Shown: positions 1-7,186 of the stretch, piece after piece | Numbering within the stretch: position 1 is the first letter of the stretch | Layout of the letters: each line of letters starts with the position of its first letter | Assembly (NCBI GenBank): GCA_024280615.1 | Contig: JAJRPU010000227.1 | Coordinates: 1 to 14,908 of the forward strand | DNA from: Bacteroidota bacterium | GTDB lineage: Bacteria > Bacteroidota > Bacteroidia > JAADEI01 | Length of the DNA: 14,908 nucleotides | Direction: 5' to 3' | Notes under the pieces: generated by a model | Databases searched by the model: none | Told to the model about the DNA's origin: nothing | What the model saw: the letters and a program-made list of their open reading frames with translations, nothing else | Translations under genes and position numbers: made by a program

Positions 1-66
1 ATTATCACGATACTATATTAGATACTATAATATTTATAAACAAATACTTTATAGATACTAACAAGA
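1..66. other. AT-rich non-coding edge with short direct repeats
   Basis: Very AT-rich stretch with no open frame of note: stops occur in quick succession in the frame that precedes the transposase remnant. The octamer GATACTAT occurs at 9-16 and 21-28, and GATACTA again at 54-60. No inverted repeat that would mark an insertion sequence end could be recognised by eye. It may be ordinary spacer. Confidence 0.4.
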
Positions 67-253
67 GTGAATTTAAACCATTGTTGCCTTGGATCGAAAA
101 ATGAATGGTTGGCTTTAGCATTACACCGCCAGCAACCAAGTGTGGATGCGTCATCACCCGGACAGAGGCACAGACCTGACATGGTATGACCCAGCCGACA
201 GACAGATTGCTACAAAGGATGCTGCCAGCGTGTGTAAAAAATTACCTATTTAG
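67..253 (+). pseudogene. Decayed IS1-like transposase fragment (tentative)
   Basis: No intact frame exists, but three pieces in successive frames resemble consecutive parts of an IS1-family transposase. Bases 91-132 read GSKNEWLALALHRQ, like the family segment GxKxNKQWxWLALxR. Bases 135-176 read TKCGCVITRTEAQT, like QVVGxVIGDRSEAT. Bases 176-247 read a segment with L-W, P-x-x-R-Q, a T-K-D and a closing K-K-L-P, like LW..LP..YRQ...TDFW.AY..VLP. The order and spacing are right, while frameshifts, a stop at 177-179 and missing residues mean it cannot be functional. By eye this stretch is richer in G+C than both flanks, as expected of imported DNA. The family resemblance is from memory and the segments are short, so a chance match is possible. 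It lies just beyond the end of metK. Confidence 0.35.
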
Positions 254-262
254 TTAAGATAG
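236..262 (-). terminator. Possible weak terminator after metK
   Basis: Read on the minus strand just past the metK stop, the bases CTATCT and AAATAG can pair around a 5-base loop, with one mismatch. Four bases later a run of six T residues follows (the A run at 236-241 on the plus strand). The stem is short and AT-rich, so this is only a plausible end point for the bcp-to-metK transcript. Confidence 0.22.
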
Positions 263-267
263 TGTAA

Positions 268-1569
268 TTAAATTTTAAGAAAATCTTGTATTACTTTGAC
301 TTTGTCAAGTTTTTCCCAGGGGAAAAGAGTAACATTTGTTGATATTGTTTCGTTGCCCACTACCACGTTAACCTGTTTTGATTCGGGTGTTCTGCCCATG
401 TGCCCATATGCTGCTGTGGGGAAATAGATAGGCTTATTAAGTTGCAAGGTTCTTATTATGGCAGCTGGCCTAAGGTCAAATAGTTCTCTAATGGCTACTT
501 CCACTTTCTCTGGTGTTATTCCCTTTGCCGGTTCATTTAGTTGAACTGAAACACTGGCTGGATCTGCAATTCCTATAGCATAAGCAACTTGGACAGTCAC
601 TTCCTTAGCCACACCAGCTGCAACCATATTTTTAGCTATGTATCGTGTCATATATGCAGCAGAGCGGTCCACTTTTGTCGGGTCTTTTCCTGAGAATGCT
701 CCTCCACCGTGTGGTGCCCAGCCTCCATAAGTGTCAACTATAATCTTTCTTCCGGTTAGTCCAGTGTCTCCATGGGGTCCACCGATTACGAACCTGCCTG
801 TTGGATTTAGCAGTAGTTTCGCATTTCCGTTTTTAGCTCTTTGTATAAAATTGTCAATTAGGTTGTAAATCTCAGGAGAATCCTTATATCTTTCTAACAC
901 TCTGGGCAGTAAGATATTTACAATATCGCTTCTTAGTCTTTTAAGGAAAGTCCTATTTGGATTGGATGAATCAGGGAAAAGCCTTGCTGGTTCTTCATGT
1001 TGGGTGGAGATAAGGATTGTATCAATTGCCACCGGCTTGAGCCGTTTTTCATATTTTACTGTGACTTGTGCTTTAGCGTCGGGCCTTAAATAGGGCATTA
1101 ATTCCGGTTCGTGTTTTCTGATGTTAGATAATTCTTGCATTATAATATGCGATAAGTCAATAGTGAGGGGCACATATCTTTGTGTTTCAAGTGTTGCATA
1201 TCCAAACATTAAGCCTTGGTCACCGGCACCTATTTCGTCATCGTCCCTGTCAACTCCCCTTGCGATGTCCGGTGACTGTTCATGATAAACACTCACTATC
1301 CCACATGCATCGGCACTAAATCCCAGTTCAGGGTGAATGTATCCTATTCGTCTGATTACTTCCCTGACAATGGGCTGTATATCCGGCTTTGCTGAACTAC
1401 GGAATTCTCCGCCTACGACAACCAGTCCGGTTGTAACAAATGTCTCGCAAGCCACCCGGGCATTTGAGTCTAATGCAAGGAAAGCATCAAGGATAGCATC
1501 AGAAATCTGGTCTGCTATTTTGTCCGGGTGTCCCTCCGATACCGACTCTGATGTGAATAAGAATGCCAT
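268..1569 (-). CDS. metK: S-adenosylmethionine synthetase
   Basis: Makes S-adenosylmethionine from methionine and ATP with release of phosphate and pyrophosphate; a cytosolic homo-oligomeric enzyme. All family signatures are present: SESVSEGHPDKIADQISDA at residues 7-25 with the ATP-binding His14, GAGDQG at 114-119, GGPHGDTGLTGRK at 263-275, and the glycine-rich loop GGGAFSGKD at 288-296. The length of 433 residues exceeds the roughly 384 of E. coli and agrees with the longer forms usual in Bacteroidota. The ATG at 1569 places the SESVSEGHPD motif at the normal distance from the N terminus. It is the last gene of a leftward run and starts 32 bases after the radical SAM gene; that enzyme consumes SAM, though this link is only suggestive. 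A TAACTTTG element ends four bases before the ATG, so a separate, nearly leaderless transcript is possible. Confidence 0.97.
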   Translation of the reverse strand: MAFLFTSESVSEGHPDKIADQISDAILDAFLALDSNARVACETFVTTGLVVVGGEFRSSAKPDIQPIVREVIRRIGYIHPELGFSADACGIVSVYHEQSPDIARGVDRDDDEIGAGDQGLMFGYATLETQRYVPLTIDLSHIIMQELSNIRKHEPELMPYLRPDAKAQVTVKYEKRLKPVAIDTILISTQHEEPARLFPDSSNPNRTFLKRLRSDIVNILLPRVLERYKDSPEIYNLIDNFIQRAKNGNAKLLLNPTGRFVIGGPHGDTGLTGRKIIVDTYGGWAPHGGGAFSGKDPTKVDRSAAYMTRYIAKNMVAAGVAKEVTVQVAYAIGIADPASVSVQLNEPAKGITPEKVEVAIRELFDLRPAAIIRTLQLNKPIYFPTAAYGHMGRTPESKQVNVVVGNETISTNVTLFPWEKLDKVKVIQDFLKI

Positions 1570-1573
1570 AATG

Positions 1574-1581
1574 CAAAGTTA
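1574..1581 (-). promoter_or_regulatory. Possible -7 promoter element of metK
   Basis: Minus-strand TAACTTTG fits the Bacteroidota -7 consensus TAnnTTTG and lies in the 32-base gap before metK. Only four bases separate it from the ATG, so transcription would begin at or within a few bases of the start codon. No clear -33 element is visible; a T-rich CATTTTA lies about 18 bases upstream. One such 8-mer is expected by chance every couple of kilobases. Confidence 0.3.
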
Positions 1582-1601
1582 TATAAGGACAGTAAAATGT
1601 A

Positions 1602-2633
1602 TCAGTCAAGGAACGTAACCTTCAGCCCTTCTGAGCAATTGCGGCAAATATCAATCTGCTTCCTATTTGTAAGAATCATATTTCTGAACAGCTTGTATGT
1701 TTCACTGTGCCAGATCTGTTCCGAACTCTGTTTTTTTAAGTCTCCCATAACATATTTTGCATCTTTATCAAAACAGCAAGGCAACCATCTGCCATCCCAG
1801 GTGATGACCGGGTTATGCCACATTCTCCAGCACCTGTTTAGCAATCTTCCTTTGAGCTTGAATGCCCCATCTGGTTGTTTTACATATCTGGAATACCGTG
1901 AGTTGTTTGGCAAAAAGTGCTCCTTGTTCTCGTCGTAGATCTGTGCAGATTTAATAAGGAAAATGTCTGCACCGTGTTGATATGCCACCTTTCGGGCTGT
2001 CTCCAATTCATGTTCATTGTGTTTGAATACAATAAACTGAAAGATAATAAGTGGATTCTTTTTCCCAAGGGAATTACGCATACTGGCTAACAACTTTAGG
2101 TTTTGCAAAGCTTTAGATAGGTCGCCTCCTACCCTGTATTTCTCATAGGTTTCCTGTGTGACCCCGTCTATTGAAAATATTATTCTGTTCAAGCCTGCTA
2201 ATATCACTTCTCGGGCTGTTTCTCTGGACATAAAATGTCCATTAGTTGAAGTTATAACATACATATTTCTCTTTCTTGCCTCTTTCACCATTTGAATAAA
2301 ATGTGGATTTAAAAATGGTTCTCCCTGAAAGTAAAGGGTCAGAAATGCCACATGCGATTTGATTTTTTCAAGGAAACCCAAATAAGTATCAATGGAAATG
2401 GTTCCGGTTGGTCTTGTAAATGCCCTCAGTCCGCTTGGGCACTGTGGACACCTCAGGTTGCAATACGTCGTTGGTTCTATGCTAATTGAAACAGGCAGTC
2501 CCCAGATAAAATTTTTCTTCAGCAGGCGGGATAGATAATATGAAGTCCACAAGCCAGCCAGATGATTAATTCTTGGCAATATGGCTTTTGTTGCCTGCCA
2601 CCAGTCATAAAGAACAATGCTTAGTTTTTTCAC
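1602..2633 (-). CDS. Radical SAM/SPASM domain protein
   Basis: A radical SAM enzyme of 343 residues, substrate unknown. The cluster motif CNLRCPQC (Cys58, Cys62, Cys65; CxxxCxxC) binds the SAM-cleaving [4Fe-4S] cluster, and FQGEP (about 104-108) stands in the place of the GGEP motif. The C-terminal part is a SPASM domain: Cys268, then DGRWLPCC with Cys286 and Cys287 and a following aspartate, and CRNC at 330-333, enough ligands for an auxiliary iron-sulfur cluster. SPASM proteins often modify peptides, but related members act on sugars and other substrates, and no precursor peptide gene is seen next to it. The start codon is GTG at 2633; no in-frame ATG lies near. It begins 7 bases after lptB and is probably co-transcribed with it. 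A role in envelope chemistry is a guess from that neighbour only. Confidence 0.9.
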   Translation of the reverse strand: MKKLSIVLYDWWQATKAILPRINHLAGLWTSYYLSRLLKKNFIWGLPVSISIEPTTYCNLRCPQCPSGLRAFTRPTGTISIDTYLGFLEKIKSHVAFLTLYFQGEPFLNPHFIQMVKEARKRNMYVITSTNGHFMSRETAREVILAGLNRIIFSIDGVTQETYEKYRVGGDLSKALQNLKLLASMRNSLGKKNPLIIFQFIVFKHNEHELETARKVAYQHGADIFLIKSAQIYDENKEHFLPNNSRYSRYVKQPDGAFKLKGRLLNRCWRMWHNPVITWDGRWLPCCFDKDAKYVMGDLKKQSSEQIWHSETYKLFRNMILTNRKQIDICRNCSEGLKVTFLD

Positions 2634-2640
2634 TTTTATT

Positions 2641-3384
2641 CTAAACTTTTCTCTTTAATTGAAAGTGCTTACCCAGATAAAGCCTTCTGACCTGCTCATC
2701 AGCCGCCAGCTCCTCGGCAGTGCCCTGTTTCAGTATCTTGCCATCAAATAGCAAATATGCCCGGTCCGTTATAGATAGCGTTTCATCAACATTGTGGTCA
2801 GTAATAAGAATGCCAATGTTTCGGTCCTTGAGCTGCAGGATCAAGTTTTGAATGTCTTCCACTGCAATGGGGTCAATTCCAGCAAAGGGTTCGTCCAGAA
2901 GCATGAACCTGGGATTTGCCGCCAATGCCCTGGCTATCTCCGTTCGGCGTCTTTCACCACCCGACAACAAATCACCCCTTGTTTTCCTGACCCTTGCAAT
3001 ACCAAACTCTTCCAATAACTGTTCTAATCGTTCTTTCCTTTTCTTTTGGTCTTTGAGTTGCAATTCAAGGACAGCCATTATGTTCTCTTCCACTGTTAGT
3101 TTTCTGAATATGGAGCTTTCCTGAGGCAGGTATCCAATCCCTCTTCTGGCATGTTTATACATAGGCTCCTTTGTAATATCCTCGTTATCTAAAAATATTT
3201 TCCCGCTGTCTGGCTTGATAAAACCAACCAACATATAGAAAGTGGTTGTTTTGCCAGCCCCATTTGGTCCTAACAATCCCACTATTTCTCCCTGCCTTAC
3301 TTCCAAAGAGACTTCATTGACAACCCGCCTTTTTCTGTACTTCTTTACCAGTTTCTCACACCATAATACACTTTGCTGGCTCAT
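2641..3384 (-). CDS. lptB: LPS export ABC transporter ATP-binding protein LptB
   Basis: Cytoplasmic ATPase that powers extraction of lipopolysaccharide from the inner membrane as part of the LptB2FG complex. The 247 residues hold Walker A GPNGAGKT at 39-46, a Q-loop in GYLPQES (84-90), the ABC signature LSGGE at 140-144, Walker B FMLLDE at 160-165 with catalytic Glu165, and the switch His197 in ITDHN. The extended signature context LSGGERRRTEIARALA and the DEPFAGIDP stretch are characteristic of LptB rather than of amino-acid or sugar importers. Its ATG overlaps the recJ stop (ATGA, 3381-3384), indicating translational coupling. The partners lptF, lptG and lptC are not in the window; in this phylum they are often elsewhere. 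A minor doubt remains because LptB resembles LivF-type ATPases. Confidence 0.93.
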   Translation of the reverse strand: MSQQSVLWCEKLVKKYRKRRVVNEVSLEVRQGEIVGLLGPNGAGKTTTFYMLVGFIKPDSGKIFLDNEDITKEPMYKHARRGIGYLPQESSIFRKLTVEENIMAVLELQLKDQKKRKERLEQLLEEFGIARVRKTRGDLLSGGERRRTEIARALAANPRFMLLDEPFAGIDPIAVEDIQNLILQLKDRNIGILITDHNVDETLSITDRAYLLFDGKILKQGTAEELAADEQVRRLYLGKHFQLKRKV

Positions 3385-5108
3385 GACAACTCATAATCTT
3401 TAACGTATAAATTGACGTATTGCTTACCATTGAACTTTCGTCTTTTTACGTAATAGCACAACCAGAATCGCTTACCTTTAAACCTTTCTTTCAAATCAGA
3501 ACCATCCCAAAACATTACTTGTTCTCTTATTCCATATTGGTCGCTTACAGACAGCTTCAAGTGTCTTTCTTTAACTATTTCCGACGTATTGTCTTCAATT
3601 ACAGGGGCTGCAAACAGTGGGATGGGATTTCCTTCTCCCCACGGGGCAGTGTTCTCAATAAACCACAGGATTTTTTCATCTTTAAGGTCCTTAAACGCAA
3701 GTGGACCATCAATGGTTAATGATTTTTCCTCATCTTTTAAGTCATTAGCCCTAATCTGACTCAGGATTTCCACTTTGTCCTTCATTATAGTTATCCCTAC
3801 TGCGTTGGCGTGCCCTCCAAATCTGACGAACTCCGAACCCAATGGACTCATAAGCTCATATAAGTTCACGTCTTCCGGAGATCTGCCTGAACCTTTTAAG
3901 ATGCCAAAACCCACGTCCGTAAGAGCTATAACTGGTTTTTTGAACAGTTCCTGAATTCGTGCTGCCACAATACCCATCACGCCCTCTTCCCAATCTTGTC
4001 CAACAACCACTATTATATCTTTATCTGCTTGTTTAGATGCTTGACTGATAGCCTCCTCTACGGCTTTTTCAGTTAGTTTACGCCGTTCATTGTTTAGTCT
4101 TATCAATTGTTCTAACCAGAAGGAGGCTTCCGAATCACTCTCAGAAAGCAATAGATTAAGGGCTGTGCGAGCGTGTGCAATACGTCCCGCTGAATTAAGA
4201 AGAGGAGATATTTTAAAAGCAATATCTCGCAAGTCAACTTGCAAAGACCCTTCAGAATCGGTTATTTCAATATTGAAGTGTTTAAAAAGAGTTCTCATTG
4301 CCGGACGTTGATAGCGCGCAACCAGATTGAGTCCATGAATAACCATTGTTCTATTCTCGTCAACGAGAGGCATTACATCTGCTACAAGCCCCAACATCAC
4401 AAGGTCAAGAAGAGAATAAGGGTCAAATTTCCTCAATTTATATCGCTTTACAAGATATTGAAGAAATTTAAATACCACGGCACTGGCAGATAACTTCTTA
4501 TTAGGATAATAACTGTTGGGAGCCTGAGGATTCACGAATGCATGAACATTGGGCAAGTGCCCTCCAGTCTCATGATGGTCAAGAACTATGATATCCAATC
4601 CATAAGCATTTGCCATATTTGTTGCCGCAAAGTCCTTGCTACCTATATCCACTGCGATCAACAGAGAAGCACTATGTTGCAATGCCCACTGGACAGATTC
4701 CACATTTAACCCATAGCCGTGCATTTTCCTATCAGGAATGTAATAAATAAATTTCGCTTTCAAACTTTGAAGAAAATTAATCAAGATAGATGTTGAAGTT
4801 ATTCCATCAACGTCATAATCACCAACTATGGCAATTAACTCATTGTTTTTTAGTGCTTCAACTAATCTTTCGGCTGCCTTTTCAATGTCAGGAAGCGATT
4901 CCGGAGAATGCAAATGATTCAAAGAAGGATTATAAAATTCCTCTGCCTGTCTCCTTGACAAAACCCCCCGTCTTATAAGCATTCTAGCTATCGTATCGTT
5001 GTCTATCTCAATGTCTTTCTTTAATTGTTCAAGGGCATCTTGTTCCACATTAGCCAATTGCCATTTTTCGGGTATCATACTATGTCTCAATTTATTAATT
5101 GATTGCAT
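3381..5108 (-). CDS. recJ: Single-stranded-DNA-specific exonuclease RecJ
   Basis: A 5'-to-3' single-strand exonuclease of recombination, mismatch and base-excision repair. At 575 residues it has the normal length. The DHH phosphoesterase core shows the metal-binding motifs GDYDVDG (96-102), AVDIG (152-156), LDHHE (176-180) and LVADV around Asp244. Further on, the DHHA1 motif GGHANAVG follows, and a C-terminal OB-like domain ends the protein. AVDIGSKDF differs slightly from the commoner VDCG or VDNG form but keeps the aspartate. The ATG at 5108 overlaps the end of bcp by 14 bases. A second in-frame ATG at 5078 (Met11) avoids the overlap and has a weak GAG upstream, so the true start is uncertain. 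The downstream end overlaps lptB by four bases. Placement directly after a peroxidase fits repair of oxidative damage. Confidence 0.95.
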   Translation of the reverse strand: MQSINKLRHSMIPEKWQLANVEQDALEQLKKDIEIDNDTIARMLIRRGVLSRRQAEEFYNPSLNHLHSPESLPDIEKAAERLVEALKNNELIAIVGDYDVDGITSTSILINFLQSLKAKFIYYIPDRKMHGYGLNVESVQWALQHSASLLIAVDIGSKDFAATNMANAYGLDIIVLDHHETGGHLPNVHAFVNPQAPNSYYPNKKLSASAVVFKFLQYLVKRYKLRKFDPYSLLDLVMLGLVADVMPLVDENRTMVIHGLNLVARYQRPAMRTLFKHFNIEITDSEGSLQVDLRDIAFKISPLLNSAGRIAHARTALNLLLSESDSEASFWLEQLIRLNNERRKLTEKAVEEAISQASKQADKDIIVVVGQDWEEGVMGIVAARIQELFKKPVIALTDVGFGILKGSGRSPEDVNLYELMSPLGSEFVRFGGHANAVGITIMKDKVEILSQIRANDLKDEEKSLTIDGPLAFKDLKDEKILWFIENTAPWGEGNPIPLFAAPVIEDNTSEIVKERHLKLSVSDQYGIREQVMFWDGSDLKERFKGKRFWLCYYVKRRKFNGKQYVNLYVKDYELS

Positions 5109-5565
5109 AAACGTTTTTTAGAAATGCTAAAATTTCTTTATAGTGGGTTGCTGGTTTTACCTTATTATATATCCTGATGATATAACCTTCTGGACAAATA
5201 ATAAATGTCTTCCTTTTGGGCAAGCCCCAGAACGCTAATGCTTCGTACTTCTTACAAATTTCACCTGATTCATCTGAAATTAGAGAATATGAAAAACCAA
5301 CTTTTTCTTTGAATTTTCTGTGAGTTGCTGGTTTATCCCTACTGATTCCTACTATTTCCACGTTTTCAGAAATCACAAAAGGGTCAAGGTTTTTCATACT
5401 TCTAAGCTCAGAAGTGCAGCCCGGGGTAAAATCCTTCGGATAAAACAGCAGGATGATATATTTACCTAAGTGGTTGCTAAGCTTCCATTTCTCGCCCTCT
5501 TGTGTTATGCCCTCAAAGTCCGGTGCCGGTGCCCCAGCCCTGAGCAAAACAGGTTCCTGAATCAT
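5095..5565 (-). CDS. bcp: Peroxiredoxin of the Bcp/PrxQ type
   Basis: A thiol peroxidase that reduces hydrogen and organic peroxides, usually with thioredoxin as reductant. Peroxidatic Cys50 lies in FYPKDFTPGCTSE, the family hallmark with PxxxTxxC. Arg118, in the segment KRKTFII, matches the conserved active-site arginine. Length (156 residues) is normal. The resolving cysteine that many Bcp proteins carry five residues after the peroxidatic one is absent: the position is Arg55 (TSELR). Cys104 and Cys124 remain as possible partners; otherwise the enzyme would be a 1-Cys type. The ATG at 5565 is preceded by a purine-rich AAGAAGAGAG that may serve as a weak ribosome site. It is the first gene of the leftward operon and is divergent from osmC, another peroxide-defence gene, across 40 bases. 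Confidence 0.93.
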   Translation of the reverse strand: MIQEPVLLRAGAPAPDFEGITQEGEKWKLSNHLGKYIILLFYPKDFTPGCTSELRSMKNLDPFVISENVEIVGISRDKPATHRKFKEKVGFSYSLISDESGEICKKYEALAFWGLPKRKTFIICPEGYIIRIYNKVKPATHYKEILAFLKNVYAIN

Positions 5566-5589
5566 CTCTCTTCTTTAAATTAGCAATAT

Positions 5590-5597
5590 CAAAATTA
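5590..5597 (-). promoter_or_regulatory. Putative -7 promoter element of the bcp operon
   Basis: Minus-strand TAATTTTG matches the Bacteroidota -7 consensus TAnnTTTG and lies 24 bases before the bcp ATG, a fitting leader length. About 18 bases further upstream (inside the first codons of osmC) is ACTTTAA, a candidate -33 element. The same heptamer lies 17 to 18 bases from the -7 element of the 559-residue T9SS gene. No matching -7 element was found for osmC in the other direction. Confidence 0.5.
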
Positions 5598-5605
5598 TAT
5601 AACTG

Positions 5606-6025
5606 ATGGTTAAAGTTGAAATAATTCGTGAAGAGGCACCTTTCCTGTTGAAAGGGATAGACGAGAAGGGGCATGAAGTGTATATGGACTCGGTTCCTAA
5701 ATTTGGAGGCAAGTGGGCTGGTTTCAGACCAATGCACCTGTTACTTGTTTCCCTTGGGGGATGTGCCGTTATGGATGTTGTTGCCATTTTGGGTAAGATG
5801 AGACAGGAGGTTGAAGACATAAAGGCAGAGGTTACTGCAGAACCCATCCCAAATAGCAAACCAACCCTTTTCCAGAAAAGTCATGTGCACTTTGTTGTTA
5901 AGGGAAACATAGACGAAGACAAGTTAAAAAAAGCCCTTGAATTGACAATGGAGAAGTATTGTTCTGTTGTCCTGACTGTTAGACCTGCCGTTCCTGTGTC
6001 CTATGATTATGAATTAATCAAGTAG
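5606..6025 (+). CDS. OsmC family protein
   Basis: OsmC/Ohr-type cytosolic protein of 139 residues; the family includes peroxidases that reduce organic hydroperoxides with a cysteine pair. Two cysteines stand where expected: Cys53 in the helix start SLGGCAVMDV and Cys119 in MEKYCSVVLT. The sequence RPMHLLLVSLGGC matches the family form SPxELLLAALGGC with Arg instead of Ser. The general layout resembles the YhfA-like subgroup rather than true Ohr, so the substrate is uncertain. The ATG at 5606 is supported by alignment of KVEIIREE with the usual short N-terminal strand. Its stop TAG shares its last base with the GTG start of nfi, so the two are translated from one message. It faces bcp across 40 bases. 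Confidence 0.92.
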   Translation: MVKVEIIREEAPFLLKGIDEKGHEVYMDSVPKFGGKWAGFRPMHLLLVSLGGCAVMDVVAILGKMRQEVEDIKAEVTAEPIPNSKPTLFQKSHVHFVVKGNIDEDKLKKALELTMEKYCSVVLTVRPAVPVSYDYELIK

Positions 6026-6714
6026 TGTGGGGGAAACCGTGGGAGTGGCTTGGCAGTCCGGCCGAGGCAATTGCCTTCCAGAAACAGCTGGCTTCATCGG
6101 TCACTTTAAAGCCTTTTTATAACGAAATTAGGTTTATAGCGGGCTTTGATAGTGCTTTTATAAAGCAGGGAAAAGAGGAATTTATAATTGCTGGTGGAGT
6201 CATTTGGGATTCTCACAATAAGGAAGTGGTTTCGCAGGCAATTGTTGTTGAAAAAGTCCAATTTCCGTACGTTCCCGGGCTCTTAGCCTTCAGGGAAATG
6301 CCTGCTTTAACTAAATTAAGCCTTCAATTACCGAGGCCGGACCTTATAATGGTTGATGGACACGGAATTGCACATCCCAGAAGGACAGGCATTGCTGTGC
6401 ATATAGGCATATGGGCGGAACTGCCTACAATTGGAGTGGCAAAGAAGAAATTAGTGGGCACCTATGAGATGCCTTGTAAAGAAAAAGGCTGCAGAACATT
6501 TTTGTATGACAGGGAAGAAAAAATAGGGATTGTTCTCAGGAGCAGGACAAACGTAAAGCCAATTTTTGTTTCGCCAGGTAATTTAATAGGACTTTTACAA
6601 TCTGCCAAGATAACCCTCAATGCCTGTTTGAAGTATCGTCTCCCTGAACCCACCCGATTGGCTCACAACCTCGTTTCTTTAAAACGACGAGAATTAAAAC
6701 AATTATTACACTAG
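6025..6714 (+). CDS. nfi: Endonuclease V (deoxyinosine 3' endonuclease)
   Basis: Cuts DNA at the second phosphodiester bond 3' of deoxyinosine, starting repair of deaminated adenine; some homologues also cut inosine in RNA. The 229 residues carry all catalytic features: Asp42 in AGFDSAF, the strand-separating wedge PYVPG at 81-85, Glu91 in FREMPAL, Asp111 in MVDGHGIAHPRR, His117, and the lysine-rich GVAKKKLVG (137-145). These match the Asp43/Glu89/Asp110 set known from the Thermotoga enzyme. The start is GTG at 6025, overlapping the osmC stop by one base (TAGTG). The first in-frame ATG, codon 92, lies past Asp42 and Glu91, so the GTG is needed. The 3' end overlaps the convergent small gene by nine bases. 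Confidence 0.95.
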   Translation: MWGKPWEWLGSPAEAIAFQKQLASSVTLKPFYNEIRFIAGFDSAFIKQGKEEFIIAGGVIWDSHNKEVVSQAIVVEKVQFPYVPGLLAFREMPALTKLSLQLPRPDLIMVDGHGIAHPRRTGIAVHIGIWAELPTIGVAKKKLVGTYEMPCKEKGCRTFLYDREEKIGIVLRSRTNVKPIFVSPGNLIGLLQSAKITLNACLKYRLPEPTRLAHNLVSLKRRELKQLLH

Positions 6715-7044
6715 TTCAACATGGAAAATGGAGCAGATGGGGATTGCCTTTTGTGCTTTAAGCAACACATTCTTCTCTGTCAACGCCCAAATTGTTGTAT
6801 AGACATAAAATGGTCCATTATCAGTCATAAAGTATATTCTTGCTTTGTGCTTGAAGATGTTTCCGAGAGTGAGGGCTCTGTTCAATGCCCATCTCCGTCT
6901 CTGACGGTCTTCTTCAGAGGTTAGGATGTCTTCCTTGCAGAATGCCAGTGTGTCCACTTTCTCTTTGTCAATGGGTTTTGCTTGAGCAATCAAAGCAATG
7001 GGATTTTGAGTGTTAATGTTAGGGTGTATTCCACCTTCTCTCAT
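6706..7044 (-). CDS. Small conserved-looking protein of unknown function
   Basis: A basic-to-neutral soluble protein of 112 residues without signal peptide or membrane segment. A central arginine-rich segment (about 48-52, RQRRR) is followed by a run that looks like alternating beta strands: ARIYFMTDNG, FYVYTTIWALT, NVLLKAQKAIPICSIFHVEL. The closing pattern, ...TTxWAxTExxVxLKxxxxIPIxxIxxVEL, is one I associate with short uncharacterised proteins of Bacteroidota, but no function can be named. The ATG at 7044 is the first possible start; no strong ribosome site precedes it. A TAAATTTA seven bases before the coding start differs in one place from the -7 consensus. It converges on nfi with a nine-base overlap, both stops lying inside the other gene, so neither gene has a terminator between them. 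Confidence 0.8.
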   Translation of the reverse strand: MREGGIHPNINTQNPIALIAQAKPIDKEKVDTLAFCKEDILTSEEDRQRRRWALNRALTLGNIFKHKARIYFMTDNGPFYVYTTIWALTEKNVLLKAQKAIPICSIFHVELV

Positions 7045-7186
7045 GGCTAAATTTAATTTATGTGGTTAATTTATTATTTTGTTTATGAGAAACTTGTATT
7101 TAGATTGTTGTTCCTTATTAGTAACATTGACACTTTTTGTTTTGTCATTTTATACGTAATATTTAGAGTAAAGGTTTTGGGGGCTA

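Noticed and set aside
1597..1938. Plus-strand open frame opposite the radical SAM gene
   Set aside because: Lies wholly within well-supported minus-strand coding sequence; no recognisable family or composition of its own.
2794..3124. Plus-strand open frames opposite lptB
   Set aside because: Antisense shadows of strongly conserved ABC ATPase motifs.
5575..5859. Minus-strand frame opposite osmC
   Set aside because: Covers the conserved OsmC N-terminal half in antisense; nothing supports it.
7128..7147. TGACA...TGTCA inverted repeat downstream of the 559-residue gene
   Set aside because: Stem of five base pairs with an A-rich loop and no following T tract on the minus strand; too weak to call a terminator.
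7045..7186. 142-base gap examined for RNA genes or riboswitch
   Set aside because: AT-rich with no clover-leaf, conserved aptamer pattern or strong hairpin seen.
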